From the NCBI GenBank assembly GCA_006212045.1, contig PZPK01000029.1:1-56710 (forward strand): a stretch of DNA of 56,710 bases, given 5' to 3'. A model generated the notes under the pieces. That model saw only the letters and a list, made by a program, of their open reading frames with translations. It searched no databases and had not been told where the DNA came from. Positions 23,890 to 33,280 of the stretch are shown here, in pieces (positions within the stretch are counted from its first letter, which is position 1; each line of letters starts with the position of its first letter). The position numbers and the translations under genes are program-made. Source of the stretch: Oleiphilus sp. (GTDB lineage Bacteria > Pseudomonadota > Gammaproteobacteria > Pseudomonadales > Oleiphilaceae).

Positions 23890-25279
23890 TTTATTTCAAC
23901 ACTTGAATACAGATGCACGGCTGCAGGTGTGGAGCGGTGTTCTCTGGCTGTGCCTGATTTTTTCGTTTCCGGCGCAAGCACTGGTTTCAGAGAACGAGGC
24001 CAGAAAACTCGGGGCAGAGCTTACGCCATTGGGCGCAGAGCGTGTGGGTAGTTCAGATGGCCTGATTCCCCCCTGGGATGGTGGTATTACTTCGCCACCG
24101 GACGGTTACCAGCCGGGTGACTTTCTGAGGGACCCATTTCCGGAGGAATCTCCGGTTGATGTGATCGATGCCGATAAGATTTCGGCCTATGAGCCGCTAT
24201 TGAACGATGCACAAAAAGCCCTGTTACGACAGTACCCGGATACCTACCGCATTCACTTATACCCGAGCCATCGCACCCATGCGGTGCCTGAGTGGCTCTA
24301 TGAAAATACGCGTAAAAACGCAACGCAGGCGATGCTTTCTGACGGCGGCAGTGGCATACAGAATGCCTTTGGTGGTGTGCCATTTCCAATCCCTCAAAAC
24401 GGTCTGGAGATGATCTGGAATCATCTGACGCGTTGGCGGGGCGTTTACCTGCTACGAGACGAAGCCGAGGCAGTGGTGTTTCCTGATGGCGCGCGAAAGC
24501 TGGTGACCGCGGATGTGGAGGTGTTCTTCAACTACTACCGGCCGCGAACGGATCCGAATTCGCTCAACAATATCATGATCTATTACAAGTCGCTGGTGAA
24601 GAGCCCTCCCAAGCTGGCAGGCGGCGCCTTTTTGCTGATTGAAACCCTGAATCAACTTAAACAACCCCGCCAGAGCTGGGGCTACAATGCGGGACAAAGG
24701 CGTGTGCGGCGATTGCCTCATATGGCTTACGACAGCGCGGCTCTGCTATCAGAAAGTACCCGCACGATCGACGATACGGATATGTTCAACGGCTCGCCAG
24801 ACAGATATGACTGGAAGATTCTTGGCAAACGTCGGTTGATCGCGCCTTATAACAGCAACCGTCTGGGCTTGCCGTCTGTCAGTTATGATGACCTGCTTAC
24901 GCCAAACCATCTGAATCCTGAGTACGTGCGTCAGGAAGTGCATCGGGTCTGGGTGCTGGAAGCCCGGCTCAAACCAAGTGCAAGGCATATTTATGCCAGA
25001 AGAGTTTTCTATCTGGATGAGGATAGCTGGGGCATTATGATGTCAGAGAATTACGACCGGGAAGGCAATCTTTGGCGCGTCGGGATGGGGCATTCATGGG
25101 CCATCTCTGAAGTTAGAGGAGTGATGTCGGTGGTCGACGTTTACCATGATTTGAAAACCGGGGTCTATAACGCGAAGGGAATGCAGAATCACGCGCGAAG
25201 ACCCGGCACGTTGACTGAGGAGGTTGTTTCGGTTGAACGCTTTACGCCGGCGGCACTGCGTAGTCTTGGCCACCGCTAA
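23882..25279 (+). CDS. DUF1329 secreted protein (LolA-like lipid-binding type)
   Basis: A 465-residue protein with a signal peptide (WSGVLWLCLIFSFPAQA). The motifs EARKLGAELTPLGAERVGS, IPPWDGGI and the C-terminal VDVYHDLKTG are diagnostic for DUF1329. These proteins are usually found with DUF1302 porin-like proteins and RND exporters in organisms using steroids, alkanes or terpenes, and are thought to carry lipids through the periplasm. Neither companion is present here, which is unusual. I start at ATG 23882, overlapping the cyclase stop; the frame extends to 23801 but that part lies inside the GGDEF gene. Confidence 0.88.
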   Translation: MASLFQHLNTDARLQVWSGVLWLCLIFSFPAQALVSENEARKLGAELTPLGAERVGSSDGLIPPWDGGITSPPDGYQPGDFLRDPFPEESPVDVIDADKISAYEPLLNDAQKALLRQYPDTYRIHLYPSHRTHAVPEWLYENTRKNATQAMLSDGGSGIQNAFGGVPFPIPQNGLEMIWNHLTRWRGVYLLRDEAEAVVFPDGARKLVTADVEVFFNYYRPRTDPNSLNNIMIYYKSLVKSPPKLAGGAFLLIETLNQLKQPRQSWGYNAGQRRVRRLPHMAYDSAALLSESTRTIDDTDMFNGSPDRYDWKILGKRRLIAPYNSNRLGLPSVSYDDLLTPNHLNPEYVRQEVHRVWVLEARLKPSARHIYARRVFYLDEDSWGIMMSENYDREGNLWRVGMGHSWAISEVRGVMSVVDVYHDLKTGVYNAKGMQNHARRPGTLTEEVVSVERFTPAALRSLGHR

Positions 25280-25351
25280 ATATCGAACATTTTTGTTGGT
25301 ACCCTCTCATTCGGCAGCTGCCGTTCCGGGAAATTCTCCATAACATATTCT

Positions 25352-26287
25352 TCAGGCTGACAATGCCCTTGTGCTCCTTGCATTTGCACGTACATGTCGC
25401 GTGTTTTCTGCAATCAATTCCGCAAAATACGGCATCAGTGGATCGGGCAAGTCATGTCCCATACCTTCGATGGGTAAATATACCGACTGCGCAATTTTAC
25501 GGCTGAGATCTTTGGCATTGGCGAACGGGACGAGTGGGTCTTCCTTGCCATGCATGATCAGTGTGGGCGCATCGATATGTCGACAGAGTGAAGCCGTACT
25601 TCCTGTGGCCAATATGGCATGCATCTGCCGGATGACACCGCCCGGATGATAGGCGCGTTCATAGTTGGAGCGTATCATCTCGCGCAACTCGGCATCGGAT
25701 TTCGGATAGGCAGGGCTTTGGATCGATCTCCACATCGTTACCCAGCGGGCAATCGCCTCTTCAGGGGAGTCGGTGACGCCTCTGAATCGTGCAAAGTGAT
25801 TCAGTACTGAAAGCCGGGGCAAAGGTTGGCGTGCCGAGTTGTTCGAGGTCATCAGGAGTGTCAGTGACGCGACCCGCGGGGCATACTTGGCGGCGATAAT
25901 CTGGGCGATCATGCCGCCCATCGAGGCGCCCACCAAATGCACCCTTCGCAAGCCGAGCGCGTCGGCGATGCCGACGGTGTCGTGTGCCATGTCATGCAGC
26001 GTATAGCTGGCCGGAAAGCGTCTGCCCAAGCGGTGTTTCAGGAACGCGACGCGTGTGTCGATGGTATGGAGAGTTTTCAGTTTTGCGCTTAGACCAATGT
26101 CCCGGTTGTCGAAGCAGATGACCCTAAACCCATCTTCGGCCAGCGTTGAAAGCAGTGCGTCGGGCCAGTTGGTGAGCTGGCAGGCGTAGCCCATGATGAA
26201 CACGATGGGCTCCCCTGTTTCAGGGCCTTGTTCCCTGACACAAAATTCAAGGCCATTGGCTGCGACAAAATATTCTCTGATTTTCAT
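25352..26287 (-). CDS. Alpha/beta hydrolase
   Basis: A 311-residue alpha/beta-hydrolase-fold enzyme. The oxyanion region is VFIMGYACQ, the nucleophile elbow is GASMGG, the acid is Asp in GKEDPLVPF, and the His is in GMGHDLP. Similar proteins are annotated as esterases or as homologues of the polyketide/DhmA type; the substrate is unknown. Its ATG overlaps the desaturase stop as ATGA (26284-26287), showing translational coupling with the upstream desaturase and suggesting action on the desaturase product or on related acyl esters. It has no signal peptide. Confidence 0.88.
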   Translation of the reverse strand: MKIREYFVAANGLEFCVREQGPETGEPIVFIMGYACQLTNWPDALLSTLAEDGFRVICFDNRDIGLSAKLKTLHTIDTRVAFLKHRLGRRFPASYTLHDMAHDTVGIADALGLRRVHLVGASMGGMIAQIIAAKYAPRVASLTLLMTSNNSARQPLPRLSVLNHFARFRGVTDSPEEAIARWVTMWRSIQSPAYPKSDAELREMIRSNYERAYHPGGVIRQMHAILATGSTASLCRHIDAPTLIMHGKEDPLVPFANAKDLSRKIAQSVYLPIEGMGHDLPDPLMPYFAELIAENTRHVRANARSTRALSA

Positions 26288-27357
26288 GCCTGATTTGCCT
26301 CGTTCTGAGGATAAGCGTTGGCGCGTTCAAAGGTACCTAAATCGTTAAACGGCACGCCGTGTATTTTCATTGCCCGGTGGGCTTTGCGTGCGCTTAACTG
26401 GCGTATGTAGAAAGGTTCTCCCACGACAAAGTGGTGGATGGCATGGGTGCTGCCAAAGTTAAAACAGAACAGTTGCAGGGGCCACCAATACCAGGCATTC
26501 AACACCTGTGTTTGTTTCAGCAACGAATCGACATTGCCGTAGTAGTGCATGCTTGAGCTGATCATGATCAGACAGAAGGATCTCAGATAGTGAGGTGCGA
26601 TGAGTATCACAACCAGAGGATTGATGATCTCCATTGCTGCAATGATTTCAGGTCCCCAGCCTGGCAATGTTCCGACCGGAGTGAGCAGATTCACCAAATG
26701 AAAAATCAGGAAGGTATACCAGGCGAGGATGCTTAGAACACCAAATGGGAAATAGGCGAATATCAGGCGCAAGCAACGCCTGGCCTTATTCTGTTTGTCG
26801 CCCCGGATGATTTTAACAAGGTTGCCAACCAGGGGGTCGATCATCACCAGCCAGCGCAAGGGCGAGTAGCGCATGCCGTTACCAATGCCGCGCTCTTCGA
26901 GATCGGCAGGGGTGCCGGAGCTTTTGTGGTGCAGTAAGTGCAGATGCCGACGAATCCATGGATTGATGGTTCCGGGGCGGCATACCCAGACGCCCAGCAT
27001 CATCAGGTGGTGCATGGCTTTGTTGTTCTTGAAATATTGCCAGTGAATCAGGTCATGTTCGAGTTCATGCAGTAAAGAGCTGGCAAGCGCCACCAGAATG
27101 ATGCAGCTCAGCGCGTGAATGTGTCCGCCCAGATAAGCCCATCCACTCAACAGAATAAGGGAGATGCTGAGCATGAAGATGCCGAATCCGATGGTATTGG
27201 TATGCCTGAGCCAGGGCATACGATTGCGCCATTCATCGCCACTTTCGCGAATGGCCATTCGGATCTGCGCGATACGTTCCTGTTCGTTCGAAGCTGTTTG
27301 GTGTGTATCCATAGCGATAATCGGTTGTCGTGAGTCGGTTCTGACAGTATGCTCCAT
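26284..27357 (-). CDS. Fatty acid desaturase family membrane protein
   Basis: A 357-residue diiron membrane enzyme with three His clusters: HELEHDLIHW, HLHLLHH and HAIHHF. Membrane segments flank them (about 55-100 and 190-260). The family introduces double bonds into, or hydroxylates, acyl chains. The C-terminal segment (HFVVGEPFYIRQL) resembles members found with hydrocarbon and sterol genes. AAGAGA lies a few bases upstream of ATG 27357; ATG 27312 is an alternative. It forms a two-gene operon with the hydrolase, divergent from an AraC-type regulator that is the likely controller. Confidence 0.88.
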   Translation of the reverse strand: MEHTVRTDSRQPIIAMDTHQTASNEQERIAQIRMAIRESGDEWRNRMPWLRHTNTIGFGIFMLSISLILLSGWAYLGGHIHALSCIILVALASSLLHELEHDLIHWQYFKNNKAMHHLMMLGVWVCRPGTINPWIRRHLHLLHHKSSGTPADLEERGIGNGMRYSPLRWLVMIDPLVGNLVKIIRGDKQNKARRCLRLIFAYFPFGVLSILAWYTFLIFHLVNLLTPVGTLPGWGPEIIAAMEIINPLVVILIAPHYLRSFCLIMISSSMHYYGNVDSLLKQTQVLNAWYWWPLQLFCFNFGSTHAIHHFVVGEPFYIRQLSARKAHRAMKIHGVPFNDLGTFERANAYPQNEANQA

Positions 27358-27409
27358 TTATCTCTTTAGGCCATAGTTAATTTTAAAAATGGCCAATTAG
27401 GACAGTATG
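27343..27409. promoter_or_regulatory. Direct repeats GACAGTATG, possible AraC-type sites
   Basis: GACAGTATG occurs at 27343-27351 and again at 27401-27409, 58 bases apart, in the desaturase-regulator divergent region. GGCCAT (27369-27374) and ATGGCC (27389-27394) form an inverted repeat between them. AraC-family proteins typically bind direct repeats, so these are candidate sites for the neighbouring regulator. The first copy overlaps the first codons of the desaturase if translation starts at 27357. Confidence 0.4.
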
Positions 27410-27444
27410 TGTGTCCGCGTCGTTTTAGAAAAATGGTGTGCAGG

Positions 27445-27528
27445 AACGGTGAAGAGAAACAGTGAAGAGTAACGGTTAAGAGAAACGGTTAAGAGAAACG
27501 GTTAAGAGAAACGGTGAGAAGAAACGGG
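27445..27528. repeat. 13-bp tandem repeat, six copies plus a partial
   Basis: Units of 13 bases with consensus AACGGTTAAGAGA run from 27445. Three central copies are identical, and the outer copies have one to three changes. The repeat lies in the intergenic region just upstream of the AraC-type gene. It could be a variable-number tract or a multi-site binding array. The unit length is not a multiple of the DNA turn. Confidence 0.85.
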
Positions 27529-27579
27529 TCGGTCTCTTGGGGAAAAGTTGCGAGGGATTTTCGCTGAAGGAGAAAGACA

Positions 27580-28662
27580 TTGGCACAGCAAAGCTATCAG
27601 GATGCAGCGATATTTCCGGGTTCTGAACTGGAGCTGATTCGGCAATTTATGCACAGTGAAGGCATTGCAGATCAGGCCTGGACGCTGGGTAGTGGCCTGG
27701 ATCATGTGCGTTTCGATGTCATTGGTAGTGCCATTTCCTGGCACCAGTTCGACACGATCTACAGAAATGTCTATCGTTTGGCACAGCGGCCGGGACTGGG
27801 GATTGATTTCGGCTTGTCGCTGAATCTTTCGCGCTGGGGCGTTCTGGCTGCCGGTCTGCTGTGCGCAAATACCTTGGGGCATGCACTGGCGATTGCCTAT
27901 GATTACCGGGCAATTCTGCGCAGTCGATTCTCCATGTCTGTCGCGTCAAGTGGCGATGTGTTTCTGATTCATCTTGAGCATCAGAAGGCGCTGCGATTTC
28001 CGGTGGATGAGGTGTTTGGCTATGAGGTCTTTCTGGGGAGTCTGAAAAGTCAGATTTCCCAGCTTCTGGGGCGGCCAACGCGCTTTCTAAAACTGGAGCT
28101 GCCCTTTGCTCGTCCTATTCATCATAAGAGCTATTTAAAGGTTTGCGAGCAGGCGCCGGTTTTCGATGCACCACACGCCTGTATCAGTCTGCCCCTGGAG
28201 AGTATAGAGCGGCCGTTACCGATGAAAAATCGGGTGTCGAGGGCGGCTGCACTGGCCCAGTGTCGGGATGAGCTGGCGCGTATCAAACGTGCGCAGGCTG
28301 GTGACATCGCATTTGTATGCAGTGCAATTCTGCGACAATATCCGGTCATGCAGATGCCGTCTCTTGACCGCGTTGCAGAGCAATTGACGGTCAGTCCCAG
28401 GACCTTGCGACGAAAATTGTTGGCGGCCGGAACGTGTTTCCGGGAGCTTTGTGACCGGCATCGATTTCAGCTGGCAGAGGCCCTGTTGTCCGAATCCGGG
28501 GCACCGATTCAGGAACTTGCCGGGCAGTGCGGCTTTAAGGACGAGGCGGCTTTTCATAAAGCCTTCAGGCGTTGGACAGGACAGACACCGGGAGATTATC
28601 GCCGTATGAAGGCTCAGACTTCTGTAAATTCGCTCGCCGGGAGCAGCATAAAGCATGATTGA
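27580..28662 (+). CDS. AraC-family transcriptional regulator
   Basis: A 360-residue regulator. Residues 1-190 form the Arabinose_bd-type sensing domain seen in OruR- and ArgR-like members (GLGIDFGLSLNLSRWG, LGHALAIAYDYRAILRSRF). The C-terminal 100 residues carry two helix-turn-helix motifs (SLDRVAEQLTVSPRTLRRKL and IQELAGQCGFKDEAAFHKAF). The start is TTG at 27580 with AAGGAG seven bases upstream, far better than any nearby ATG. It is divergent from the desaturase-hydrolase operon, its probable target, with a tandem repeat in the leader. Its last eight bases overlap hrpB. Confidence 0.92.
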   Translation: MAQQSYQDAAIFPGSELELIRQFMHSEGIADQAWTLGSGLDHVRFDVIGSAISWHQFDTIYRNVYRLAQRPGLGIDFGLSLNLSRWGVLAAGLLCANTLGHALAIAYDYRAILRSRFSMSVASSGDVFLIHLEHQKALRFPVDEVFGYEVFLGSLKSQISQLLGRPTRFLKLELPFARPIHHKSYLKVCEQAPVFDAPHACISLPLESIERPLPMKNRVSRAAALAQCRDELARIKRAQAGDIAFVCSAILRQYPVMQMPSLDRVAEQLTVSPRTLRRKLLAAGTCFRELCDRHRFQLAEALLSESGAPIQELAGQCGFKDEAAFHKAFRRWTGQTPGDYRRMKAQTSVNSLAGSSIKHD

Positions 28663-31315
28663 TCGACCCGATTTAAGAACATTGCCAGGCTTTCGGGACA
28701 TTCAGGCGCTTCCGGTTCTGTCCGTGCTTGACGCGCTGGTAAACAGCCTTGAGAAATCTTCGGCTGCCGTGCTGCGTGCCGCACCTGGCGCCGGAAAAAC
28801 GACCTGCGTGCCTTTGGCCTTGTTGGGGTCAGATTGGCTTGCGGACAAGAAAATCCTGATGCTCGAGCCAAGACGCTTGGCGGCCAGAAATGCTGCCGTG
28901 CGTATGGCTGAATTGCTGGGGGAGCAGGTCGGCGAAACCGTCGGCTATCGGGTGCGTCTGGAGACCCGGGTCTCCAAAATGACACGCATTGAAGTGGTTA
29001 CCGAAGGGATTTTGACGCGCCTACTGCAGGCTGATCCCGCGCTTGAAGACTATGGGCTGGTCATTTTTGACGAGTTTCATGAGCGTCATTTGGATGCAGA
29101 CTTGGGCTTGGCGCTATGTCTCAAAGTGAGGCAGTGGTTTCGCAACCCGGAAGAAAGTGCGTGTCCGCTCAATTTGTTGGTGATGTCGGCAACCCTGGAC
29201 AATGATCGGGTGGCAGAAATATTGGGAGACACAGGGCAGCCCGCTCCAGTGGTCCAGAGTGAGGGGCGACAGTTTCCGGTTTCGTTGTATTACAGCGCAC
29301 CATGGCAGGCAGGAACACCCATCGTTCCAGAGGTCGTCGCCTGTCTGCGTCGGGTGTTGGAACAGCATGCTGGCAATTTACTGGTGTTTTTGCCCGGACA
29401 GGCTGAGATCAAAAAGTGCCAACAGGCCTTAATGGAAATGGATGCTGTAAAGCCCGGAGGCGACACTATGGTTGCGCCTCTCTACGGTGATCTGAACCTG
29501 GTAGAGCAACGCAAGGCGATACAGCCGTGTACGGACGGCAAACGAAAGGTTGTACTGGCCACGCCCATTGCTGAAAGCAGCCTGACCATCGAAGGGATCA
29601 CCGTGGTCATCGATTCGGGGTTGGCACGGGTGCCGCAATTTGATCCCAATACCGGTATGACCCGATTGCAAACCTGCCGGATTTCGAAGGCGTCCAGCGA
29701 ACAGAGAGCCGGTCGGGCGGGGCGCATGTCGCCGGGGCATTGTTATCGTCTGTGGTCTGAAACACAGCAGAGCCAATTGGTGCCTTTCGCAGAACCCGAA
29801 ATCACACAGGCGGATTTGGCCCCTCTGGCTTTGCAGTTGATGCATTGGGGGGTGGATGAGCCAAGCGAGCTGAGCTGGCTGGATCAACCGCCGGCGGGCA
29901 CCTACGCCCAGGCGATGTCGTTACTTCAGCAGTTGGGGGCGGTCGAAAAAGACGGAGGGCGGGATCGAATTACTCCGCATGGTCAGGCGATGGCCTGTTT
30001 TCCGGCACATCCGCGACTGGCCCATATGCTTCTGATATCCAGCGGATTAGGGTTACAGGATTCCGCCTGTGCATTGGCGGCATTGCTCTCTGAAAGAGAT
30101 CTTTTAAGCCGTGAAGACGCCGACATTGGGGGAAGCGATATCTCACTGCGTCTTGCCATGCTGGAAGCTGACAAAGATGGCAGGGCGGATACCGGTGGTC
30201 GCCGTCGAACGAACACTGCCGTAGGCAGGGTGCTGAAGTATGCGCAACAGTTCAGGGCTACGTTGCGCGCCTCAAATACTTCACATGCACAGTCCCTTTG
30301 TGATGAGACTGACTTCAGTCCGGATCAGGAGCCCGGATTACTACTCGCGTGTGCCTATCCTGATCGTGTGGCTCGCCGCAGATCAACGCAGGCGCCGGAT
30401 TACCAAATGGCGAATGGCCGTGCAGTGCAGCTGCAATCGCATGACCCCTTGCAGAAAGAGGATTGGTTAGTGTGCGCTCACGTATCGGGTCAAAAAGGTT
30501 ATTCAAGTGATCGCGTCTATTTGGCAGCCTCTCTGGATGCCCATCTGTTTGATCAGCCCCCTCTGCAAGCATTGCTAAGCGAGCGCGAAGTCGTCGCGTG
30601 GGACAACGTGCAGCAGCGCCTTGTGGCCGAGCAATGTCGTCATATCGGGTCAGTGACAGTTTCAAGAAAAGTGATGGAGAAGATTGACCCGGCGCAGAAA
30701 ACCGAAGCATTGCTGGGGGTTGTGCGCAGCCGGGGACTGGGCATCCTTCCCTGGTCGGATGCGCTCAATAATTGGCGTGCACGCGTTGCTTTATGTCGGG
30801 GGTTGGCAACTCAGTGCGGATCGCAAGCAGACTGGCCGGACTTGTCTGATGAGGCGCTTTTGGCCTCTCTGGATCAGTGGTTGGCGCCGTACCTGTCTGA
30901 GGTCCGACAACTCAAGGACTTTTCAAAGCTCGATCTTGCCGCGATTCTGAAAGCCATGTTGCCCTGGCCATTACCTTCAAAGTTGGATGAACTTGCGCCG
31001 GTCTCGATGACGGTGCCCTCCGGCTCAGCTATCAGGATAGATTATACGCAGCAGCCGCCCGTGCTGGCGGTGCGCTTGCAGGAAATGTTCGGTTGCGACT
31101 GTTCGCCGGCGGTCGCGCAGGGCAGGGTGCCTCTGATGTGCCACCTGCTCTCTCCGGCACAGCGGCCATTGGCGGTGACGCAGGATCTGGAGAGTTTCTG
31201 GCGCAATGCCTATCCGGAAGTGAAAAAAGAAATGAAAGGGCGTTACCCGAAACATTACTGGCCCGATGACCCTCGTGTGGCGCAGGCGACCCGACATGTA
31301 AAATCCCGAATGTAG
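28655..31315 (+). CDS. hrpB: ATP-dependent RNA helicase HrpB
   Basis: An 886-residue DEAH-box-type helicase. Walker A is AAPGAGKTT (42-50), followed by motif Ia (LEPRRLAARNAA), motif II as DEFHERHLDADL, motif III (MSATLD) and motif VI (EQRAGRAGRMSPG). The HrpB-specific C-terminal region (YPKHYWPDDPRVAQATRHVK) is complete. The length is as usual for bacterial HrpB (about 820-890). Its precise role is not known; it is implicated in mRNA processing or antibiotic tolerance. The ATG overlaps the AraC-type stop by eight bases, so the two are coupled. Confidence 0.95.
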   Translation: MIDRPDLRTLPGFRDIQALPVLSVLDALVNSLEKSSAAVLRAAPGAGKTTCVPLALLGSDWLADKKILMLEPRRLAARNAAVRMAELLGEQVGETVGYRVRLETRVSKMTRIEVVTEGILTRLLQADPALEDYGLVIFDEFHERHLDADLGLALCLKVRQWFRNPEESACPLNLLVMSATLDNDRVAEILGDTGQPAPVVQSEGRQFPVSLYYSAPWQAGTPIVPEVVACLRRVLEQHAGNLLVFLPGQAEIKKCQQALMEMDAVKPGGDTMVAPLYGDLNLVEQRKAIQPCTDGKRKVVLATPIAESSLTIEGITVVIDSGLARVPQFDPNTGMTRLQTCRISKASSEQRAGRAGRMSPGHCYRLWSETQQSQLVPFAEPEITQADLAPLALQLMHWGVDEPSELSWLDQPPAGTYAQAMSLLQQLGAVEKDGGRDRITPHGQAMACFPAHPRLAHMLLISSGLGLQDSACALAALLSERDLLSREDADIGGSDISLRLAMLEADKDGRADTGGRRRTNTAVGRVLKYAQQFRATLRASNTSHAQSLCDETDFSPDQEPGLLLACAYPDRVARRRSTQAPDYQMANGRAVQLQSHDPLQKEDWLVCAHVSGQKGYSSDRVYLAASLDAHLFDQPPLQALLSEREVVAWDNVQQRLVAEQCRHIGSVTVSRKVMEKIDPAQKTEALLGVVRSRGLGILPWSDALNNWRARVALCRGLATQCGSQADWPDLSDEALLASLDQWLAPYLSEVRQLKDFSKLDLAAILKAMLPWPLPSKLDELAPVSMTVPSGSAIRIDYTQQPPVLAVRLQEMFGCDCSPAVAQGRVPLMCHLLSPAQRPLAVTQDLESFWRNAYPEVKKEMKGRYPKHYWPDDPRVAQATRHVKSRM

Positions 31316-31407
31316 TTTTCGAGGGATAAAACAGGCCTTGGATGGCAATCAATGCTAAAGTCCGCGCACGCCGACAACAACCTATCAAGCGCCGGGATTA
31401 AGCCACA

Positions 31408-32127
31408 ATGTCCGTATTATTTGAAGAAATCGATAGCCAGCCCTCTGCCCTGGGAGAAATCTCTCTGCGGCGAAGGCGTATTCCGGTGCTGGGTGAGCGA
31501 GATATCTATGAAGTGAAGCTCGGCGATGAGTTCTTAATGTCGAGCATGTTTGTGGAGGCAGAAGAAGCCTTGTCCAGACTGGGACTCGCATCCGTAAAGG
31601 GCGAGCAATTGCGGGTCGTGGTGGGAGGTCTTGGCCTGGGATATACCGCTGTTGAAGCGCTGAGAGATACACGTATCGAAGAACTTCTGGTCGTTGAAGC
31701 GCTCGATACGGTGATTGATTGGCACCGCCGCGCCTTGGTGCCGCTGGGCCGGATTCTCAACGAGGACAGCCGAAACCGCTATGTTCATGGCAGTTTTTTT
31801 GATCTGGCTGTGGCGCCTGACTCCGGCTTTGATACGGCCAACCCCGGCAAACAGTTCGATGCCATTCTGCTGGATATTGACCACTCCCCGACTGAATTTC
31901 TGAACCCCGCCAATGCAGGTTTCTATACCCGGCAAAACCTGAGCCTGATGGCCGAGCAGCTAGTGCCCGAAGGTGTCTTCGCCATGTGGTCCCAGAATCT
32001 GCCGGAACCGGAGTTTGAGGGTTTGCTCGACTCAGTATTCGACACAGTGACTTCGCATGTGGTTTCGTTCTTCAACCCTTTTCAGAATTGTGAGTCGACC
32101 AATGCCGTTTACGTCTGTGTGAAATAG
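31408..32127 (+). CDS. Spermidine synthase-like SAM-binding protein
   Basis: A 239-residue Rossmann-fold methyltransferase-type protein. VVVGGLGLGYTAVEALRD is the SAM-binding motif I, LLVVEALDTVIDWHR is motif II, and FDAILLDIDHSPTEFL is the polyamine-synthase-like acidic motif. It belongs to the short group related to spermidine synthases but without the usual N-terminal beta domain, so true polyamine synthesis is doubtful. It stands alone, about 90 bases after hrpB, and converges on the dienelactone hydrolase gene. Confidence 0.85.
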   Translation: MSVLFEEIDSQPSALGEISLRRRRIPVLGERDIYEVKLGDEFLMSSMFVEAEEALSRLGLASVKGEQLRVVVGGLGLGYTAVEALRDTRIEELLVVEALDTVIDWHRRALVPLGRILNEDSRNRYVHGSFFDLAVAPDSGFDTANPGKQFDAILLDIDHSPTEFLNPANAGFYTRQNLSLMAEQLVPEGVFAMWSQNLPEPEFEGLLDSVFDTVTSHVVSFFNPFQNCESTNAVYVCVK

Positions 32128-32210
32128 ACCCTTCGCATTCGTTCGCATTTTCCCGGGGAGTTGAAAGGCAGCACCACAGGTATAGGCTTGGCTCACAGCC
32201 CTAATAACCG

Positions 32211-32975
32211 TTAGCGCAAGCTCTCTTCAAGAAAGGTTGAGAATCTCTGCCAGGATTTTTTGTCAGCCTGTTCCTGATAGCGCTCGGAGTCAAACACGGT
32301 AAAGGCATGCGGTGCACCACTATAGGTAATCATTTCATGCTGGGCACCGTCAGCCTCGAGCCGCGCGGCAAGATCGGCAAACTGGGTCATGGGAATGGCG
32401 GTATCTGCTGTTCCGTGCATCACCAGAACAGGAGCGCTGACCATCTGATAGTCTTGCCCTTCGGGCGTCGACAGGCCGCCGTGAAAGGTTACGAAGCCTT
32501 TCAGGTCAGCACCGGAACGTGCCATCTCGAGCACGGCAGCGCCTCCAAAACAATAACCCATGGCGACGGCATTTTTGGTGTTGCCACCCTGAGCACTCGC
32601 CGCTTCCAGGGCTCCGCTGAGCAGCGCCCGCATTTTGTTTCTGTCTTTATATAACTCACCGGTATGCTGTCGCTTGTCTACCACTTCCGTCGGGCGTACG
32701 CCTTTGCCAAACAGATCGGCTGCAAACACGGAGTAACCCAGTTCGTGAAGCATCATGGCGCGTTTTTCTTCGTAAGCTGTGAGTCCGTCCCAGTCATGAA
32801 TCAATAACACCAGCGGAGCGTTCTTGCCTGCGCTGATGTAGTAACCTTCGTAGTCATTCCCGTTGACCTGATAGTTCACCGGGGAACCCCCGGCATTCGC
32901 GGCGAGTGGCATAAGAATGAAGGTTGCCAAACTGCTGAACAACAGAGATGTGACGCATTTTAGGAACTTGGACAT
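32211..32975 (-). CDS. Secreted dienelactone hydrolase family protein
   Basis: A 254-residue alpha/beta hydrolase with a signal peptide (MSKFLKCVTSLLF through AANAGG). The nucleophile elbow GYCFGGAAVL has the Cys typical of dienelactone hydrolases. Asp lies in HGTADTAIPM and His in SGAPHAFTV. Classical DLH enzymes cleave lactones in aromatic degradation and are cytoplasmic; secreted members have undefined substrates. The start at 32975 has AAGGAG six bases upstream; an in-frame ATG at 33014 would add 13 residues of poor signal-peptide character. Confidence 0.9.
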   Translation of the reverse strand: MSKFLKCVTSLLFSSLATFILMPLAANAGGSPVNYQVNGNDYEGYYISAGKNAPLVLLIHDWDGLTAYEEKRAMMLHELGYSVFAADLFGKGVRPTEVVDKRQHTGELYKDRNKMRALLSGALEAASAQGGNTKNAVAMGYCFGGAAVLEMARSGADLKGFVTFHGGLSTPEGQDYQMVSAPVLVMHGTADTAIPMTQFADLAARLEADGAQHEMITYSGAPHAFTVFDSERYQEQADKKSWQRFSTFLEESLR

Positions 32976-33280
32976 GGTGGTCTCCTTGAAGCTATTCGGG
33001 TTGTTTTCGGACATCTCCCAAACTTACGGAACTGGCGCAGATTTGGATGTCGGGAGAGGACAAAAGGGCGCCAGACGACTTCGCTACCAATTGCGATAAT
33101 GCGCATTTCGTTTACATACATCAAGCGATACAGGTAAGCCTGAAGCTGTGGTCATGGTGAGCAGGCTTCGGCGCGGACCTGATGATAGGGGGTTCCCGTG
33201 GATGGCTCGTGCCGGAATTGCTGGTGTTTTCAGACAGGGGCAGCGTACCATGCAAGCTGAACAAGCAAATCACGGATGTA

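Noticed and set aside
27445-27528. CRISPR array
   Set aside because: Repeat units are only 13 bases, abut each other with no spacers, and have no cas genes nearby.
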